NCBI GenBank assembly: GCA_041497995.1
Contig: JBGQHM010000021.1
Span: 1-33,518, forward strand
From: DATKMS01 sp041497995
Lineage (GTDB): Bacteria; Desulfobacterota; Binatia; HRBIN30
DNA length: 33,518 nt
Direction of reading: 5' to 3'
The translations under genes were made by a program, and so were the position numbers. Below, piece by piece: positions 7,806-16,030 of the stretch; position 1 is the stretch's first letter; each line of letters opens with the position of its first letter. The notes under the pieces were generated by a model. It made no database searches. It was not told the origin of the DNA and saw only the letters and a program-made list of their open reading frames with translations.

Positions 7806-8480
7806 TCATGGCGCGTGTGTCAGCTCGATGCCCAGACTGGCGAGGCAGACATCGCCGCCGACGGTCGTCGAGAGGAGCGCATCGACGGCGCGGCCTTGCC
7901 CGCGCCGCAGGTAATCCAGCAACGGCGAATCGACCAGTGCGTTGAAGATGCGCTGGCGCTCAGCTGCGCTGCAGGCGCTTGCCAATAGCCGTTCGCGCAC
8001 ACGGCGGAGCAGTCGCAGGGCCAGTGCGTATTCGGGTCCGAAGATGGCCTCCAACTCGCGACGAATGCGTCTGGCCATGGCCGGGCTGGCGCCGCCGGTC
8101 GACGTGGCGATTATCAGGTCGCCGCGCTGCATGATTGCCGGCGTGATGAAGTGGCACAATGGCGGCTGATCGACGATATTGAGCAGCACCCCGGCGGCGT
8201 CCGCGTCAGTGGCGATCTGGGCGTGCAGCGTATGGTCATCGGTGGCCGCATGTACAAGGAAGAAGCCCGCGAGGTCACCGACGGTGTACGCTCGCTCGCG
8301 ATGAATGATCTCGTTGGCTGCAGCGAGCCCTTGCAAACGAAGTGTGAGTTGCGGACTAATCACGGTTACGCGGGCGCCGGCTTTGAGCAGAGAATCGGCT
8401 TTCTGCTCGGCTATACTCCCTCCACCAATCACTAAGCACGGTCGTCCCGCTACCCGCAGAAAGACCGGGTAGTAGTTCAT
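7806..8480 (-). CDS. Precorrin-2 dehydrogenase / sirohydrochlorin ferrochelatase (Met8/CysG-N type)
   Basis: This 224-residue protein corresponds to the N-terminal part of CysG or to yeast Met8. It oxidises precorrin-2 with NAD and may insert iron to form siroheme. Residues 2-30 form the Rossmann opening YYPVFLRVAGRPCLVIGGGS; the usual GGGxVAxRK is here GGGSIAEQK, so the conserved Arg is replaced. The catalytic Asp lies in LLNIVDQPPLCHFITPA, and the substrate-binding TSTGGASPAMARRIR follows. The methyltransferase half of CysG is missing because it sits in the cobA-hemD fusion two genes on. The gene precedes hemA by 19 bases. Whether it performs both reactions or only the dehydrogenation cannot be told from the sequence. 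Confidence 0.9.
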   Translation of the reverse strand: MNYYPVFLRVAGRPCLVIGGGSIAEQKADSLLKAGARVTVISPQLTLRLQGLAAANEIIHRERAYTVGDLAGFFLVHAATDDHTLHAQIATDADAAGVLLNIVDQPPLCHFITPAIMQRGDLIIATSTGGASPAMARRIRRELEAIFGPEYALALRLLRRVRERLLASACSAAERQRIFNALVDSPLLDYLRRGQGRAVDALLSTTVGGDVCLASLGIELTHAP

Positions 8481-8525
8481 CCGCGGATGCTAGCACACTC
8501 GTATTGTGGCGGAAACGAACCGGAA

Positions 8526-8569
8526 CCGCGGGGTACTGTCCTCGCCACTTAGGACAGTACCAACCGCGG
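8526..8569. repeat. Bulged palindrome, possible REP-like element
   Basis: An 11-bp perfect inverted repeat (GGTACTGTCCT at 8532-8542, AGGACAGTACC at 8551-8561) encloses an 8-base loop. It is extended by a second pair of CCGCGG arms (8526-8531 and 8564-8569) across a two-base AA bulge, giving a stem of up to 17 bp. It lies in the 132-base gap between the Fe-S carrier gene and the siroheme gene, both read leftward. It could be an attenuating hairpin in the transcript or a dispersed palindromic repeat. It has no T-run. Confidence 0.6.
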
Positions 8570-8612
8570 TCACGCGCGGCGAAGCACTGGCGAGACGAAT
8601 GATGGGCGATGC

Positions 8613-8996
8613 CTATACCGAAAACGACGACCCGCATCCGCAAGTACGAGCAGCGTTCGGATTGAGAAACTTGAACCCCGCGCCGTGCAGACCGGTAACG
8701 TAGTCAATCGTCATGCCTTGCAAGTACGGGAGGCTCGTGGGGTCCACAAAGAGGCGCACGCCGTTCTGTTCGATGATGGTGTCGTCCGGGCGAGTCGCTG
8801 TGTCGAAGTTGAGGCTGTATTGAAAGCCCGAGCAGCCCCCGCCGACTACGGCCACTCGCAAGCCGGCATCCTTCAGTCCTTCACGTTCCATAGCCGCCTT
8901 GGCCATGTCGCTGGCCAGAGGTGTCAACGCGAGCACCGGCGCCGACGGGTCAACGGTGGGGATCTCCAAGGCGTCTGCGGTGGCGTGCTCGTTCAT
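8613..8996 (-). CDS. erpA: A-type iron-sulfur carrier protein (ErpA/IscA family)
   Basis: This 127-residue protein delivers Fe-S clusters to apo-proteins. The three cluster cysteines are present: C55 in GGGCSGFQYSL, and C119 and C121 in the terminal TCGCGSSFSV. The start is ATG at 8996 with a GAGGAG ribosome site 7-8 bases upstream; the open frame extends further but without family similarity. A variable N-terminal tail of about 20 residues precedes the domain. The gene heads the tetrapyrrole group on the same strand, 132 bases before the siroheme gene, and is divergent from gspC. ErpA, IscA and HesB cannot be separated reliably by eye; the symbol is the best guess. Confidence 0.88.
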   Translation of the reverse strand: MNEHATADALEIPTVDPSAPVLALTPLASDMAKAAMEREGLKDAGLRVAVVGGGCSGFQYSLNFDTATRPDDTIIEQNGVRLFVDPTSLPYLQGMTIDYVTGLHGAGFKFLNPNAARTCGCGSSFSV

Positions 8997-9041
8997 GCGT
9001 GATCTCCTCAAAGGTCGGGGAATCGTTCGCCGGAGTTGAAG

Positions 9042-9051
9042 GTTCCGGAAC
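9042..9051. promoter_or_regulatory. Palindrome in the erpA-gspC divergent region
   Basis: GTTCCGGAAC is a perfect 10-bp palindrome, extended to 16 bp with one mismatch by flanking AAG/TTT. It sits in the 160-base region between two divergent operons, where an operator would be expected. There is no match to a regulator site that I can name. Confidence 0.3.
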
Positions 9052-9156
9052 TTTGTTCGTCTTGTACGGTACTGAGGCGGCTCTAAGGTGTCAAGGCAGG
9101 GGACTAATTGCTTGAATTCGGCGGCACGTTCTGTCTTATAGAGTCCGCGGTCCGCA

Positions 9157-10074
9157 ATGAAGATTTCTCCACGACACCTCGTGTGGGTCAACCTGGCCTT
9201 GCTGGCATTTGTGGCCTACTTTGGAGCTTCCACGGTCAGTACAGCGATCGCCGCTCGACTCACGCCATCTCCCGAAGTGCATATCAGTCCGCCGCCGCCG
9301 CCGATCGCTCTGCAGCCCAAACGACCGGTGTCGTACTATGCGGCGATTCAGACGCGGGACATCTTCAACTCCGCCAAACCAGAACCCGAAAAGCCCAAGG
9401 AGGCGCCGAAACCAACCGAGCTTAAATTGAAGCTGTGGGGGGTTGTAGTCCACCGTGACGGATCGTCGTACTGCGTCATTGAGGATCTGACGATGCGCAA
9501 GCAGGACCTCTATCGCATCAGCGACACCGTGGCTGGCAGTGCCGTGGTCAAGCAAATCGAATGGGATCGGGTGATCCTCGACCGCGATGGGAAGGACGAG
9601 ATCCTCGAGCTGTCGCCGCCGCAAGGCGGGGCGGCCCTGGCGGGTATCGCCCCTCCGGCGCGCGGAGGTCCTGCTGGGCCGGCGCCCGGGCCCGCCGCCG
9701 CTGCAGGCCAGCCCGGGCAGAACGCCCAGAACCCCCACATTCGGCAGGTCAGCGAGAATCAGTACCAGATCGACAAGAGCGAGGTGGACTCCGCGCTCGA
9801 CAACATGAACCAGCTGTTCACGCAAATTCGGGCCGTTCCGCACTTCGAGGGCGGGAGGTCGGTCGGTTTCCGGTTATTTGCGATCCGGCAGGGCAGCCTC
9901 TTCGATCAGATTGGGCTGAAGAACGGAGATGTCATCCAACGGGTCAATGGGGCAGACCTTTCAGACCCGGCGAAAGCGCTGGCACTGTTCCAGCAATTGC
10001 GTAACGAGCAAAGCATCTCGATGGATGTTCTCCGCAACAAAGCCAACGTAACCGTGGGCTATCAAATCCAATAG
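9157..10074 (+). CDS. gspC: Type II secretion system inner-membrane protein GspC
   Basis: GspC links the inner-membrane platform to the secretin. The 305-residue protein has a short cytoplasmic N-terminus, one membrane helix at about residues 9-30, a Pro-rich stretch, and a homology-region domain at about 60-155 (DIFNSAKPE... LKLWGVVV... YRISDTVAGSAVVKQI). This is the part that binds GspD N0. After a Pro/Gly/Ala linker (about 165-190) a C-terminal PDZ domain runs from about 205 to 305, with GFRLFAIRQGSLFDQIGLK and NGDVIQRVNG motifs that help select substrates. It is the first gene of the gsp operon, 17 bases before gspD. Confidence 0.95.
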   Translation: MKISPRHLVWVNLALLAFVAYFGASTVSTAIAARLTPSPEVHISPPPPPIALQPKRPVSYYAAIQTRDIFNSAKPEPEKPKEAPKPTELKLKLWGVVVHRDGSSYCVIEDLTMRKQDLYRISDTVAGSAVVKQIEWDRVILDRDGKDEILELSPPQGGAALAGIAPPARGGPAGPAPGPAAAAGQPGQNAQNPHIRQVSENQYQIDKSEVDSALDNMNQLFTQIRAVPHFEGGRSVGFRLFAIRQGSLFDQIGLKNGDVIQRVNGADLSDPAKALALFQQLRNEQSISMDVLRNKANVTVGYQIQ

Positions 10075-10091
10075 GTCGATCGAGGGGTGGT

Positions 10092-12920
10092 ATGCGGCAA
10101 GCGATGATACGCCTGGTCGTCCTCGGATGGGTGATGTTCACATCCTGGGGCGGCGTACAGGACGCGGCTCGGGCGCAAGAGGCGCCTGCCGCCGGTGGGG
10201 ATGATAAGGCGGGGAACGAACGGCTGATCACCATGGATTTCCAGGACGTAGACATCAGCGTCCTCGTCAAGTTCATTAGTGAGATCACCGGGAAGAACTT
10301 CATCATCGACGAGAAAGTGCGCGGCAAGATCACCATCATCTCCCCTTCGAAGATTTCGGTGGATGAGGCGTACCTGGTTTTCCAGTCCGTCCTGCAGGTC
10401 AAAGGCTTTACGACCGTCCCATCCGGTGCGGTGATCAAGATCGTGGCTACGAAGGAGGCGCGGAGCTCGACTTTGGAGACCATTCTCCCAAAGCAGATCT
10501 CCCCAGACTCGGACGAGTACATCACGCGGCTGCTGCCGCTCAAGTACGTGGACGCCAACAACATGGTGGCGGTGCTGCAACCGTTGGTGTCACCCGATGG
10601 CCTGCTCGCGGCGTACGCGGCTACGAACACACTCATCATCATTGACACCGGCGCACAGACAGACCGGCTCGCCAAGATTCTGAGCCAGCTCGATGTGGAG
10701 GGATTCGAGCAAGGCATCGAAGTCGTGCGCCTGAACTACGCGTTCGCCGGGGATATCGCGTCGTTGTTGCAGCAAGTGTTGGAAGACCAGGGTGGCGGCG
10801 GGGGCGGGGGTGCGCCGGCGACGCAACCAGGCGCGGCACCCGACGCGCGCGTGCGCCGCGGCAATCGGCCGGCCGTGCCGGGAGCGCCGGGTGGGGCAGC
10901 GCCGATTTCGGGCGGCGCCACGCCGGAGAAGGCCTTCAGGATCATCCCCGATCAACGCACCAACTCTTTGATTCTTCTCGCTGGTCCGCCGGAAATGCGG
11001 CGCATCAAGGACCTTATCGGGCGCCTGGATGTCCCGTTACCTCTGGGGACCGGGCGCATCCACGTCTACTACCTGAAGTACGCGAACGCCTTTGAGATGG
11101 TCGGCGTCTTGGGATCGCTGATCGGTGGTGGCGGTGGCGGCGGAGTTGGTGGGTTCGGTGGGATCGGCGGAATCGGCGGTTTGGGAGGAGGACGGGGTGG
11201 CCTTGGCGGTAGCCGCGGTGGCAGTAGCCGCGGTGGATTCGGCGGGGCCTCCGGCGGGATTGGGGGATTTGGTGGCGGCGGGTTCGGTGGCGGTGGCGGA
11301 TTCGGCGGTGGAATCGGCGGCGGCTTGGGTGGCATCGGTCAGACGGGCGCCTCCGGCCGGATCGGTGGCGGTCGCGGCGGTGTCGGCGGTCTCGGTGGAA
11401 TCGGCGGCGGTCTGACGCCCGGTGGCGGGTTTGGTGGAACCGGTGGTGGTGCCGGTGGCCAGCAGCAGAGCGAGTTTGAAGGCACCGTTCGGCTCACGGC
11501 AGACCCGGCAACGAACGCGCTGATCATCAATGCCTCACCGCAGGACTTCGAGACGCTCAAAGAAGTGATCGAGAAGCTCGATGTGCGCCGCCGCCAAGTG
11601 TACCTGGAAGCGATCGTTGCCGAGGTGACACTCGACAAGACCCGCGAGTTGGGTATCGAGTTCCAGGGTGCAGCCGCTCTGGGGAATGGTGTGGGTGTCG
11701 GCCGCACCAATCTGAGTGGCGACATCAACAACTTGCTCCAGCCGACCAGCCTGTCGGGGTTGATATTGGCGGCGGCGAGCACCCAGACGATCAGCGTGGG
11801 CGGTGTGCAAGTCCCGGCGCAACAGCTCTTGCTGCGAGCCCTCGAAAGCGACACCGACGCCAACATCATCTCGGCGCCGACGATCCTGACGAGCGATAAC
11901 CAGGAAGCGGAAATCGTCTCCGGTCAAAACGTTCCGTTCATCGCCAGCCGGTCGACAAGCGAAGTCAACCTGTCGAACACGTTTGCGACGATCGAACGCC
12001 GCGACGTTGGTATCACGCTACGCATCACGCCACAGATCTCCGAAGGCGGCACCCTGCGGCTCGACCTCTTCGAAGAGGTGTCTGCTGTGATTGGGAATGA
12101 CCCACAACTCGGGCCAACGACGACCATCCGCTCGGCAACGACGACGCTGGTGGCAAAGGACGGGCAGACGGTGGTCGTCGGTGGTCTGATCTCCGATACG
12201 AAAGCCAAGAACCAAAAGAAAGTTCCCTACATTTCGGAGATCCCGGTCATCGGGAACTTCTTTCGCTTCAGCAGCGACCACGACAACAAATTGAACCTAC
12301 TAATTTTCCTGACGCCGCACATCATCCGCAACGAGCGTGACCAGCGGAACCTCTCTGTGGCGGAGCGTGATGACAAGATGCGGCGGCCGTTCGAGGAACA
12401 GAGAATGCGTGCGCCACATTGGGAACAGCTGTATCGCCCCTCGTGGGAAGTGCGACCGTCTATTGAACCCGACTCCGGTGGCTCGGAAGCCGGCAAGGCC
12501 CCTGCCCCGAAGGGAGAGGCAAAACCGCTGCGCGAGGAACCGCTCGCGCAGGCCGCACCCTCGCAAGCGCCGCCGCCAGCGCGTGGGTCGGCGGCCAACC
12601 AGTACGCGCTGATGGCCACTCTGTGGGAGTTGGGTACGCCACCCGATGGCCTGACCTCCAGCAACGGTCTGCTGGCGTTGGCCGTTCCGGTTGATTCCTC
12701 CCTCGCCGGCTTCTTCCGGATCGGCCAAACCTATCGCTTCCGAAGTGCCAACTACACTGCTAATTATGAGTGCCTAGATGTCTTCGCCACGCCGGATGAG
12801 GCGTTTGCCGCCTACCCCGAGGGAATCAAGGTGAGCGACGAGCCGCGCACCTTCCTGCACTGGACTGAGCCGACGGAGCCGACGACCCTGAGCGCGGCAA
12901 GCTGGGAAGCGACTAACTGA
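10092..12920 (+). CDS. gspD: Type II secretion system secretin GspD, with Gly-rich insertion and C-terminal extension
   Basis: GspD forms the outer-membrane channel. The 942-residue precursor has a signal peptide ending near ARA-QE (about residue 29). The N0 domain follows (MDFQDVDISVLVKFISEITGKN region), then N1 at about 135-205, N2 at about 210-320 and N3 from about 325. The secretin domain holds VGITLRITPQISEGG, GQTVVVGGLI and VPYISEIPVIGNFFRF. A Gly/Pro/Ala loop interrupts N2 at about 233-275. A nearly pure Gly insertion of about 110 residues (about 345-457, bases 11125-11460) interrupts N3. After the secretin core (about residue 747) come some 195 further residues: a charged, Pro/Ala-rich linker and a separate folded-looking segment at about 835-930. 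Typical GspD is 650-750 residues. The stop is 6 bases before gspE. Confidence 0.97.
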   Translation: MRQAMIRLVVLGWVMFTSWGGVQDAARAQEAPAAGGDDKAGNERLITMDFQDVDISVLVKFISEITGKNFIIDEKVRGKITIISPSKISVDEAYLVFQSVLQVKGFTTVPSGAVIKIVATKEARSSTLETILPKQISPDSDEYITRLLPLKYVDANNMVAVLQPLVSPDGLLAAYAATNTLIIIDTGAQTDRLAKILSQLDVEGFEQGIEVVRLNYAFAGDIASLLQQVLEDQGGGGGGGAPATQPGAAPDARVRRGNRPAVPGAPGGAAPISGGATPEKAFRIIPDQRTNSLILLAGPPEMRRIKDLIGRLDVPLPLGTGRIHVYYLKYANAFEMVGVLGSLIGGGGGGGVGGFGGIGGIGGLGGGRGGLGGSRGGSSRGGFGGASGGIGGFGGGGFGGGGGFGGGIGGGLGGIGQTGASGRIGGGRGGVGGLGGIGGGLTPGGGFGGTGGGAGGQQQSEFEGTVRLTADPATNALIINASPQDFETLKEVIEKLDVRRRQVYLEAIVAEVTLDKTRELGIEFQGAAALGNGVGVGRTNLSGDINNLLQPTSLSGLILAAASTQTISVGGVQVPAQQLLLRALESDTDANIISAPTILTSDNQEAEIVSGQNVPFIASRSTSEVNLSNTFATIERRDVGITLRITPQISEGGTLRLDLFEEVSAVIGNDPQLGPTTTIRSATTTLVAKDGQTVVVGGLISDTKAKNQKKVPYISEIPVIGNFFRFSSDHDNKLNLLIFLTPHIIRNERDQRNLSVAERDDKMRRPFEEQRMRAPHWEQLYRPSWEVRPSIEPDSGGSEAGKAPAPKGEAKPLREEPLAQAAPSQAPPPARGSAANQYALMATLWELGTPPDGLTSSNGLLALAVPVDSSLAGFFRIGQTYRFRSANYTANYECLDVFATPDEAFAAYPEGIKVSDEPRTFLHWTEPTEPTTLSAASWEATN

Positions 12921-12926
12921 CCGTCT

Positions 12927-14639
12927 ATGGCTGTTGCTGCACGATCGCTGGAAGCGTTCCTCATCGAGCAAGGCACCGTCTCCGAAGAAACTCTGGAGAA
13001 GGCCCGCGAGCGCCAACGCGACGGCAAAGGGTTGGGCGATGTCCTGCAGGAGATGGGGGCCGTCGATCCGGTCACCTGGGCGCAGACGCTCGCGCAGCAC
13101 TTCGGCTTGCCGTTTAGCGAGCGTCTGCCGGACGATGCCGCCGGTGTCATCGAGCTCATCAACCAGTTGCCGATCAACTTCGCCAAGCGCTGCCTGCTGC
13201 TGCCGGTGGCGCGCGAGGGCAACAGCGTGGTGGTCGCAACGGCTGACCCCGCCAGCCTCGGACCGCTCGACGACGTCCGTATCCTGTTGCGCAAGCCCAT
13301 TCGGGTGATCGTTGCTCCGGGCCCGGTGATCGTCGATGCGATCAACCGGGTCTACGACATGGCGTCGGGGTCGGCCTCGGAGCTCATGGACGGCCTCGAC
13401 GAGGAACGCCTCGATCTAATGGCGACCGACCTCGACGAGCCGCGCGACCTGCTCGAGTCCGACGACGAGGCGCCGATCATCCGTCTGGTGAACTCGCTGC
13501 TCTTCCAAGCGGCGAAAGACCGCGCCAGCGACATCCACATCGAGCCGTACGAACGCGATCTCGCCGTGCGCTTCCGCATCGACGGCATCCTGTACGATAT
13601 CCTCTCACCACCGAAGCGCTTTCAGCCGGTCATCATCTCACGCGTGAAGATCATGGCCGGGCTCAACATTGCCGAGAAGCGGCTGCCGCAAGATGGCCGC
13701 ATCCGTATCCGGCTCGCCGGCAAGGACATCGACATCCGTGTCTCGATCGTCCCCACCGCCTTTGGCGAGCGCGTCGTGATGCGTTTGCTGGACAAAGCGA
13801 CGACCGTGTTGCAGCTCGAGGAGCTCGGGCTCGCCGGCCTGAAGCTCGATCTGGTGCACAAGCTCATCAAGCAGAGCCACGGCATCCTCTTGGTGACCGG
13901 TCCCACCGGCAGTGGTAAGACGACGACCTTGTACGCGGCACTGTCGGTGATCAACACCATCGACAAGAACATCATCACCATCGAAGACCCCATCGAGTAT
14001 CAACTCCATGGCATCGGCCAGATCCAGGTGAACCCCAAGATCGAGCTGACCTTTGCGAGTGGGTTGCGTTCCATCTTGCGCCAGGACCCCGATGTGATCA
14101 TGGTCGGTGAGATCCGCGACCTGGAAACGGCGGAAATCGCCATCCAGGCCGCCTTGACCGGCCACCTCGTGTTCTCCACGTTGCACACCAACGATTCGTT
14201 CGGCGCCATGACCCGCTTGCTCGACATGGGCATCGAGCCGTTTCTCGTCTCCTCTTCCGTGATCGCCGTGATGGCGCAACGTCTGGTGCGCCGCGTGTGC
14301 CCCTCGTGTCGCGAGCCGTATCAGCCGACCCGAGAGGAGTTGGAGGAACTTGGCATCACGCCGCAGCGCATGTTGGGCAAGACCATCTACAAGCCGGGCG
14401 CCGGCTGTGTCCCATGCAAGCGGACGGGCTATCGCGGCAGGACCGGTATTCACGAGCTCTTGGTCGTCGACGATGAGATGCGCACGCTGGTCATGAAGAG
14501 CGCCGATGCGGCCACCATCCGCCGTGCGGCGACCGCCCGGGGAATGTCCACCCTACGTGAAGATGGTGCGGACAAGGTTGTCGAAGGACTCACTACGATC
14601 GAGGAAATCCTGCGTGTGACGCAGGAAGACCTGGTGTGA
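12927..14639 (+). CDS. gspE: Type II secretion ATPase GspE
   Basis: GspE is the cytoplasmic hexameric ATPase that drives pseudopilus assembly. The 570-residue protein has an N-terminal MshEN/N1E domain (about 1-155) that docks on GspL, then the N2E domain (NSLLFQAAKDRASDIHIEPY). The catalytic domain follows, with Walker A GPTGSGKTTTLYA near residue 325, an Asp-box ITIEDPIEYQ, Walker B DPDVIMVGEIRD and the His box LTGHLVFSTLHTND. The zinc-binding tetracysteine module typical of GspE is intact: C458, C461, C494 and C497. ATG 12927 lies 6 bases after gspD. A 95-base non-coding gap separates it from gspF. Confidence 0.97.
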   Translation: MAVAARSLEAFLIEQGTVSEETLEKARERQRDGKGLGDVLQEMGAVDPVTWAQTLAQHFGLPFSERLPDDAAGVIELINQLPINFAKRCLLLPVAREGNSVVVATADPASLGPLDDVRILLRKPIRVIVAPGPVIVDAINRVYDMASGSASELMDGLDEERLDLMATDLDEPRDLLESDDEAPIIRLVNSLLFQAAKDRASDIHIEPYERDLAVRFRIDGILYDILSPPKRFQPVIISRVKIMAGLNIAEKRLPQDGRIRIRLAGKDIDIRVSIVPTAFGERVVMRLLDKATTVLQLEELGLAGLKLDLVHKLIKQSHGILLVTGPTGSGKTTTLYAALSVINTIDKNIITIEDPIEYQLHGIGQIQVNPKIELTFASGLRSILRQDPDVIMVGEIRDLETAEIAIQAALTGHLVFSTLHTNDSFGAMTRLLDMGIEPFLVSSSVIAVMAQRLVRRVCPSCREPYQPTREELEELGITPQRMLGKTIYKPGAGCVPCKRTGYRGRTGIHELLVVDDEMRTLVMKSADAATIRRAATARGMSTLREDGADKVVEGLTTIEEILRVTQEDLV

Positions 14640-14734
14640 GGCGTCGCGACTCGCGACCACAGTGTCGCCTGCTACCCGCGCCACAGGGGCGGGATCGAAT
14701 TTCGACGCGGGAGCCACGTCGGTAAGAGCGAGGA
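14640..14734 (+). other. Gap inside the gsp operon with a short palindrome
   Basis: This is the largest gap in the operon (95 bases). Just after the gspE stop it contains GTCGCGA-c-TCGCGAC (14643-14657), a 7-bp inverted repeat with a single central base. There is no gene and no clear terminator. It could moderate expression between gspCDE and gspF-N; that is inference. Confidence 0.4.
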
Positions 14735-15970
14735 ATGCCAGTCTACGCGTACAAAGGCCTGAGCAGCCAAGGGAAGGCGGTCAGTGGCATCGTCGATGCC
14801 GACAACCCCAAGGGCGCACGTCTCAAGCTCCGGCGCGACGGCATCTTCCCTACTGACGTTAGCGAGGAAGAGCGGAAGTCGAAGAAAGAAGCCGCCGCCG
14901 CGCGCACCGAGTTCAACCTTACACTCTTTACCGAACGTATCGGCCCGCAGGATCTGGCGCTACTGACGCGGCAATTGTCGACGTTGGTGGGTGCTGGGAT
15001 CCCGCTCGTCGACTGTATCTCCGCGCTCATCGAGCAAGTGGAGAGCGCGCGCATCAAGCGCATGCTGTCGCAGGTGCGCGAGCAGGTGACGGAGGGTACG
15101 TCGCTGGCTGACGCCCTCAAGGGGCATCCGCGCGTGTTCACGGATCTCTACATCAACATGGTGCGCGCTGGTGAAGCCAGCGGTTCCCTCGACGTCGTGC
15201 TGCTGCGTCTCGCTGACTACACGGAGAATTATGCCGCGCTACGCGACAAGGTGCGCGGCGCCCTCACGTACCCAGTATTGATGGGGAGCGTGGGTGCCCT
15301 GATCCTGTTCTTTCTGCTCTCGTACGTTGTCCCGAAGGTCACCAAGCTCTTCAGCGAAAACCAAGCGACCCTACCGCTGATGACGACCATCCTGCTGGCC
15401 ATCAGCGGATTCCTCCAGGAGTATTGGTGGCTGGTACTTGGGACGATCGCGATCGTGGTCATCTCGATCCGCGTGAGTATGCGGACTCCAGCCGGTCGGC
15501 TGCGTTTCGACCGCTTCGTCCTGGCCTTCCCCTACGTGGGCAAGCTGGTCAAGAAGGTAGCCCTGGCGCGCTTTGCGCGGACGCTCTCTACGCTGCTCAC
15601 CAGCGGCATTACGCTGCTGACGGCGCTCGACATCGTGAAGAACGTGGTGAGCAACACCGTGTTGAGCAACGCGATCGACGACGCGCGCTCCAGCATCAGG
15701 GAAGGGCAGAGCATCGCCCCGCCATTGAAGAAGAGCGGCCTCTTCCCCGCTATGCTCGTACATATGATTGCGGTGGGTGAAAAGAGCGGCGAGCTCGAAG
15801 CGATGCTGGCGAAGGCGGCCGACGCGTACGACCGCGAGGTCGAATCATCGGTCACGGCGGTCACCAGCATCCTGGAACCGGTGATGATTCTCGTCGGCGG
15901 CGGCGTCGTCCTGTTCATCGTCATGGCCATCCTGCTGCCCATCTTCGAGCTCAACCAGCTGGTGCATTGA
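14735..15970 (+). CDS. gspF: Type II secretion inner-membrane platform protein GspF
   Basis: GspF is the polytopic platform protein that couples GspE rotation to pseudopilin extraction. The 411-residue length is normal. It has the N-terminal YAYKGLSSQGKAVSGIVDAD start and two repeated T2SSF helical domains, the first at about 70-190 (LALLTRQLSTLVGAGIPL) and the second at about 270-390 (ARFARTLSTLLTSGITLL). Membrane helices lie at about 170-195, 220-240 and 380-405. The ATG follows GAGGA very closely, with little spacing, so initiation may depend on a more upstream GGGAG or be modest. The gene stands between gspE and the pseudopilin genes. Identification is secure. Confidence 0.96.
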   Translation: MPVYAYKGLSSQGKAVSGIVDADNPKGARLKLRRDGIFPTDVSEEERKSKKEAAAARTEFNLTLFTERIGPQDLALLTRQLSTLVGAGIPLVDCISALIEQVESARIKRMLSQVREQVTEGTSLADALKGHPRVFTDLYINMVRAGEASGSLDVVLLRLADYTENYAALRDKVRGALTYPVLMGSVGALILFFLLSYVVPKVTKLFSENQATLPLMTTILLAISGFLQEYWWLVLGTIAIVVISIRVSMRTPAGRLRFDRFVLAFPYVGKLVKKVALARFARTLSTLLTSGITLLTALDIVKNVVSNTVLSNAIDDARSSIREGQSIAPPLKKSGLFPAMLVHMIAVGEKSGELEAMLAKAADAYDREVESSVTAVTSILEPVMILVGGGVVLFIVMAILLPIFELNQLVH

Positions 15971-16030
15971 AACCGTCCAGGGCGGGTGTTAACGTTTTGA
16001 TTTGTCAGTTCAATCTGGAGGAATAGGACC

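Noticed and set aside
9110..9145. TTGAAT ... TATAGA as promoter of the gsp operon
   Set aside because: Spacing of about 20 bases and a weak -10 box; not convincing.
11125..11460. Gly-rich region as a collagen-like or PE_PGRS-type separate gene
   Set aside because: It is in frame within gspD between conserved N3 halves, so it is an insertion, not a separate gene.
13638..14453. 271-codon open frame opposite gspE
   Set aside because: Asp/His/Gly-rich antisense of the conserved ATPase core.
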